DNA of 5,504 nucleotides. It comes from CAWKZT01 sp963854565. Lineage in GTDB: Bacteria; Actinomycetota; Acidimicrobiia; Acidimicrobiales; JAHEJN01. The notes under the pieces are model-generated. The model searched no databases and was not told the DNA's origin. It was given only the letters and a program-made list of their open reading frames with translations. Below are positions 4,464-5,504 of this stretch, in pieces. The stretch is from the NCBI GenBank assembly GCA_963854565.1, contig CAWKZT010000126.1:1-5504 (forward strand), read 5' to 3'. The translations under genes were made by a program, and so were the position numbers. Numbering within the stretch: position 1 is the stretch's first letter; every line of letters begins with the position of its first letter.

Positions 4464-5504
4464 CTAGTTACGAGGAACTTCGGTCCACGGAAGCTCTTTA
4501 TCAACCCGTACATCACCGGGAAGTCCTAAGACTCTCTCACCCAAGATGTTGCGCATCACCTCGGAAGTGCCCCCTTCAATCGAGTTGGCTCGGGATCGCA
4601 AGAACGCCTTCTTAGTGTCGACGCCATACGTCGCGGCCGTGGTGGCTCGCGTGAGTGGATAGCCAGACTCATAAAGCATGCCGTCTGCGCCATGCAGATC
4701 GATAGCTGCCTCATAGATGCGCTTATTCAGTTCGGCGGACATCAGTTTGCCCACGGAACCTTCGGGCCCGGGATTGCCCAACTTGGCCCCGTTCTTGGCA
4801 CGGTGGCTCGTAAGTCGCAGGGTTTCAGCCTCGATCCAAAGCTGAGCGATCCGGTCGCGCCAGACCCCGTACTGCGGCGAATCTTCGGACGGCTTTAGCT
4901 CGTTCCACAGGTCGGTTAGAAGCAAAATTGCACCGCCGCCACGAGGCGTGCCACCACCGCCGAGGGCAACCCGTTCGTTCATCAGCGTGGTTAGCGCTAC
5001 ACGCCAACCGTCGCCGCGCATACCCAGACGCTGGCTGTCAGGAATGCGAACGTCAGTCATGAAAACTTCGTTGAATTCGGCTTCGCCGGTGATTTGGTAG
5101 AGCGGCCGCACCTCAATACCGGGTGTTTCCATGTCGACCATGAAGTAGGTGAGCCCCTTGTGCTTACGCATTTCGGGATCACTACGGGCCACGATCATGC
5201 CCCAACGAGAAACATGCGCCAGCGTCGTCCAAACCTTTTGGCCGTTGAGCACCCATTCGTCGCCATCAAGATCAGCCCGCATCGACAATCCGGCGACATC
5301 GGAGCCAGCGCCTGGCTCGGAGAACATTTGACACCAGATCTCTTCGCACGTGAAACAGGCCCGCAAGAGTCGGCCCTGGAGGTCTTCATTGGCATGGGTA
5401 AGCACGGTTGGCATACCCATTCCGATCCCAATCGGGTTGAGGGCAAGGTTGTTCCAGTACTTGGATGCCTTGCGAAGCTCTTCTTCGACAATCATCTGTT
5501 TGCC
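4464..5504 (-). CDS. Acyl-CoA dehydrogenase, N-terminus missing at window edge
   Basis: The C-terminal ~346 codons of a FAD-dependent acyl-CoA dehydrogenase, which introduces an alpha,beta double bond into acyl-CoA thioesters and passes electrons to electron-transfer flavoprotein. Numbering from the ATG at 5495, visible motifs are MFSEPGAGSDVAGL (57-70) and NGQKVWTT (84-91) of the middle beta domain, the GMRGDGWRVALTTLMNER segment (158-175), and the C-terminal IEGGTSEVMRNILGERVLG (306-324), typical of FadE-type enzymes. The frame is open to the right edge, where GKQ precedes the ATG. Residue 1 already lies inside the N-terminal helical domain, so the ATG is internal and the true start is outside. 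The Glu of medium-chain enzymes in the YEGT motif appears to be Gly here (EGGT), as in many FadE proteins that place the base elsewhere. The chain-length or sterol substrate is not determinable. The gene ends at a shared terminator. Confidence 0.95.
   Translation of the reverse strand, partial: GKQMIVEEELRKASKYWNNLALNPIGIGMGMPTVLTHANEDLQGRLLRACFTCEEIWCQMFSEPGAGSDVAGLSMRADLDGDEWVLNGQKVWTTLAHVSRWGMIVARSDPEMRKHKGLTYFMVDMETPGIEVRPLYQITGEAEFNEVFMTDVRIPDSQRLGMRGDGWRVALTTLMNERVALGGGGTPRGGGAILLLTDLWNELKPSEDSPQYGVWRDRIAQLWIEAETLRLTSHRAKNGAKLGNPGPEGSVGKLMSAELNKRIYEAAIDLHGADGMLYESGYPLTRATTAATYGVDTKKAFLRSRANSIEGGTSEVMRNILGERVLGLPGDVRVDKELPWTEVPRN

Overview
This window looks like chromosomal DNA from a moderately high-GC actinobacterium. 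An Acidimicrobiia-like lineage is my best guess. The guess rests on four things: the style of the acyl-CoA dehydrogenase, a cytoplasmic DPP-IV-type S9 peptidase, an LPETG-anchored surface protein, and an ECF sigma factor paired with an alanine/valine-rich single-pass membrane protein. No 16S rRNA or other marker is present, so the taxonomy is inference. There are no phage, transposon, CRISPR or plasmid functions.

Layout. Positions 2-502 (+) hold the 3' part of an ECF sigma factor gene whose start lies upstream of the window. It overlaps by 4 nt (ATGA) with 499-1278 (+), a single-pass membrane protein that is a candidate anti-sigma partner. Its extracytoplasmic part has a valine/aspartate juxtamembrane block and three exact copies of a 57-bp tandem repeat. 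A tRNA-Arg(CCU) gene follows on the minus strand (1330-1401). Positions 1475-3547 (+) encode a complete DPP-IV-like serine peptidase with all expected catalytic and substrate-binding residues, possibly translated from a leaderless mRNA. The 299-nt gap after it (3548-3846) is not empty. It contains a 54-codon minus-strand ORF for a hydrophobic protein (3571-3735), a palindrome just upstream of that ORF, two mutually overlapping inverted repeats, and a promoter/RBS for the next gene. Positions 3847-4386 (+) encode a small secreted protein with a C-terminal LPETG sortase signal. A long hairpin at 4405-4453 separates it from a convergent acyl-CoA dehydrogenase gene (4464-5504, -), which runs off the right edge.

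How they fit together. The sigma factor and membrane protein are very probably one regulatory unit that transmits an envelope signal to transcription. The peptidase, tRNA, surface protein and acyl-CoA dehydrogenase look like independent transcription units with no obvious shared pathway. I see no clear-cut new multi-gene system. The least explained elements are the repeat-tailed partner of the sigma factor, the unannotated small membrane ORF, and the operator-like repeats between that ORF and the surface-protein gene.
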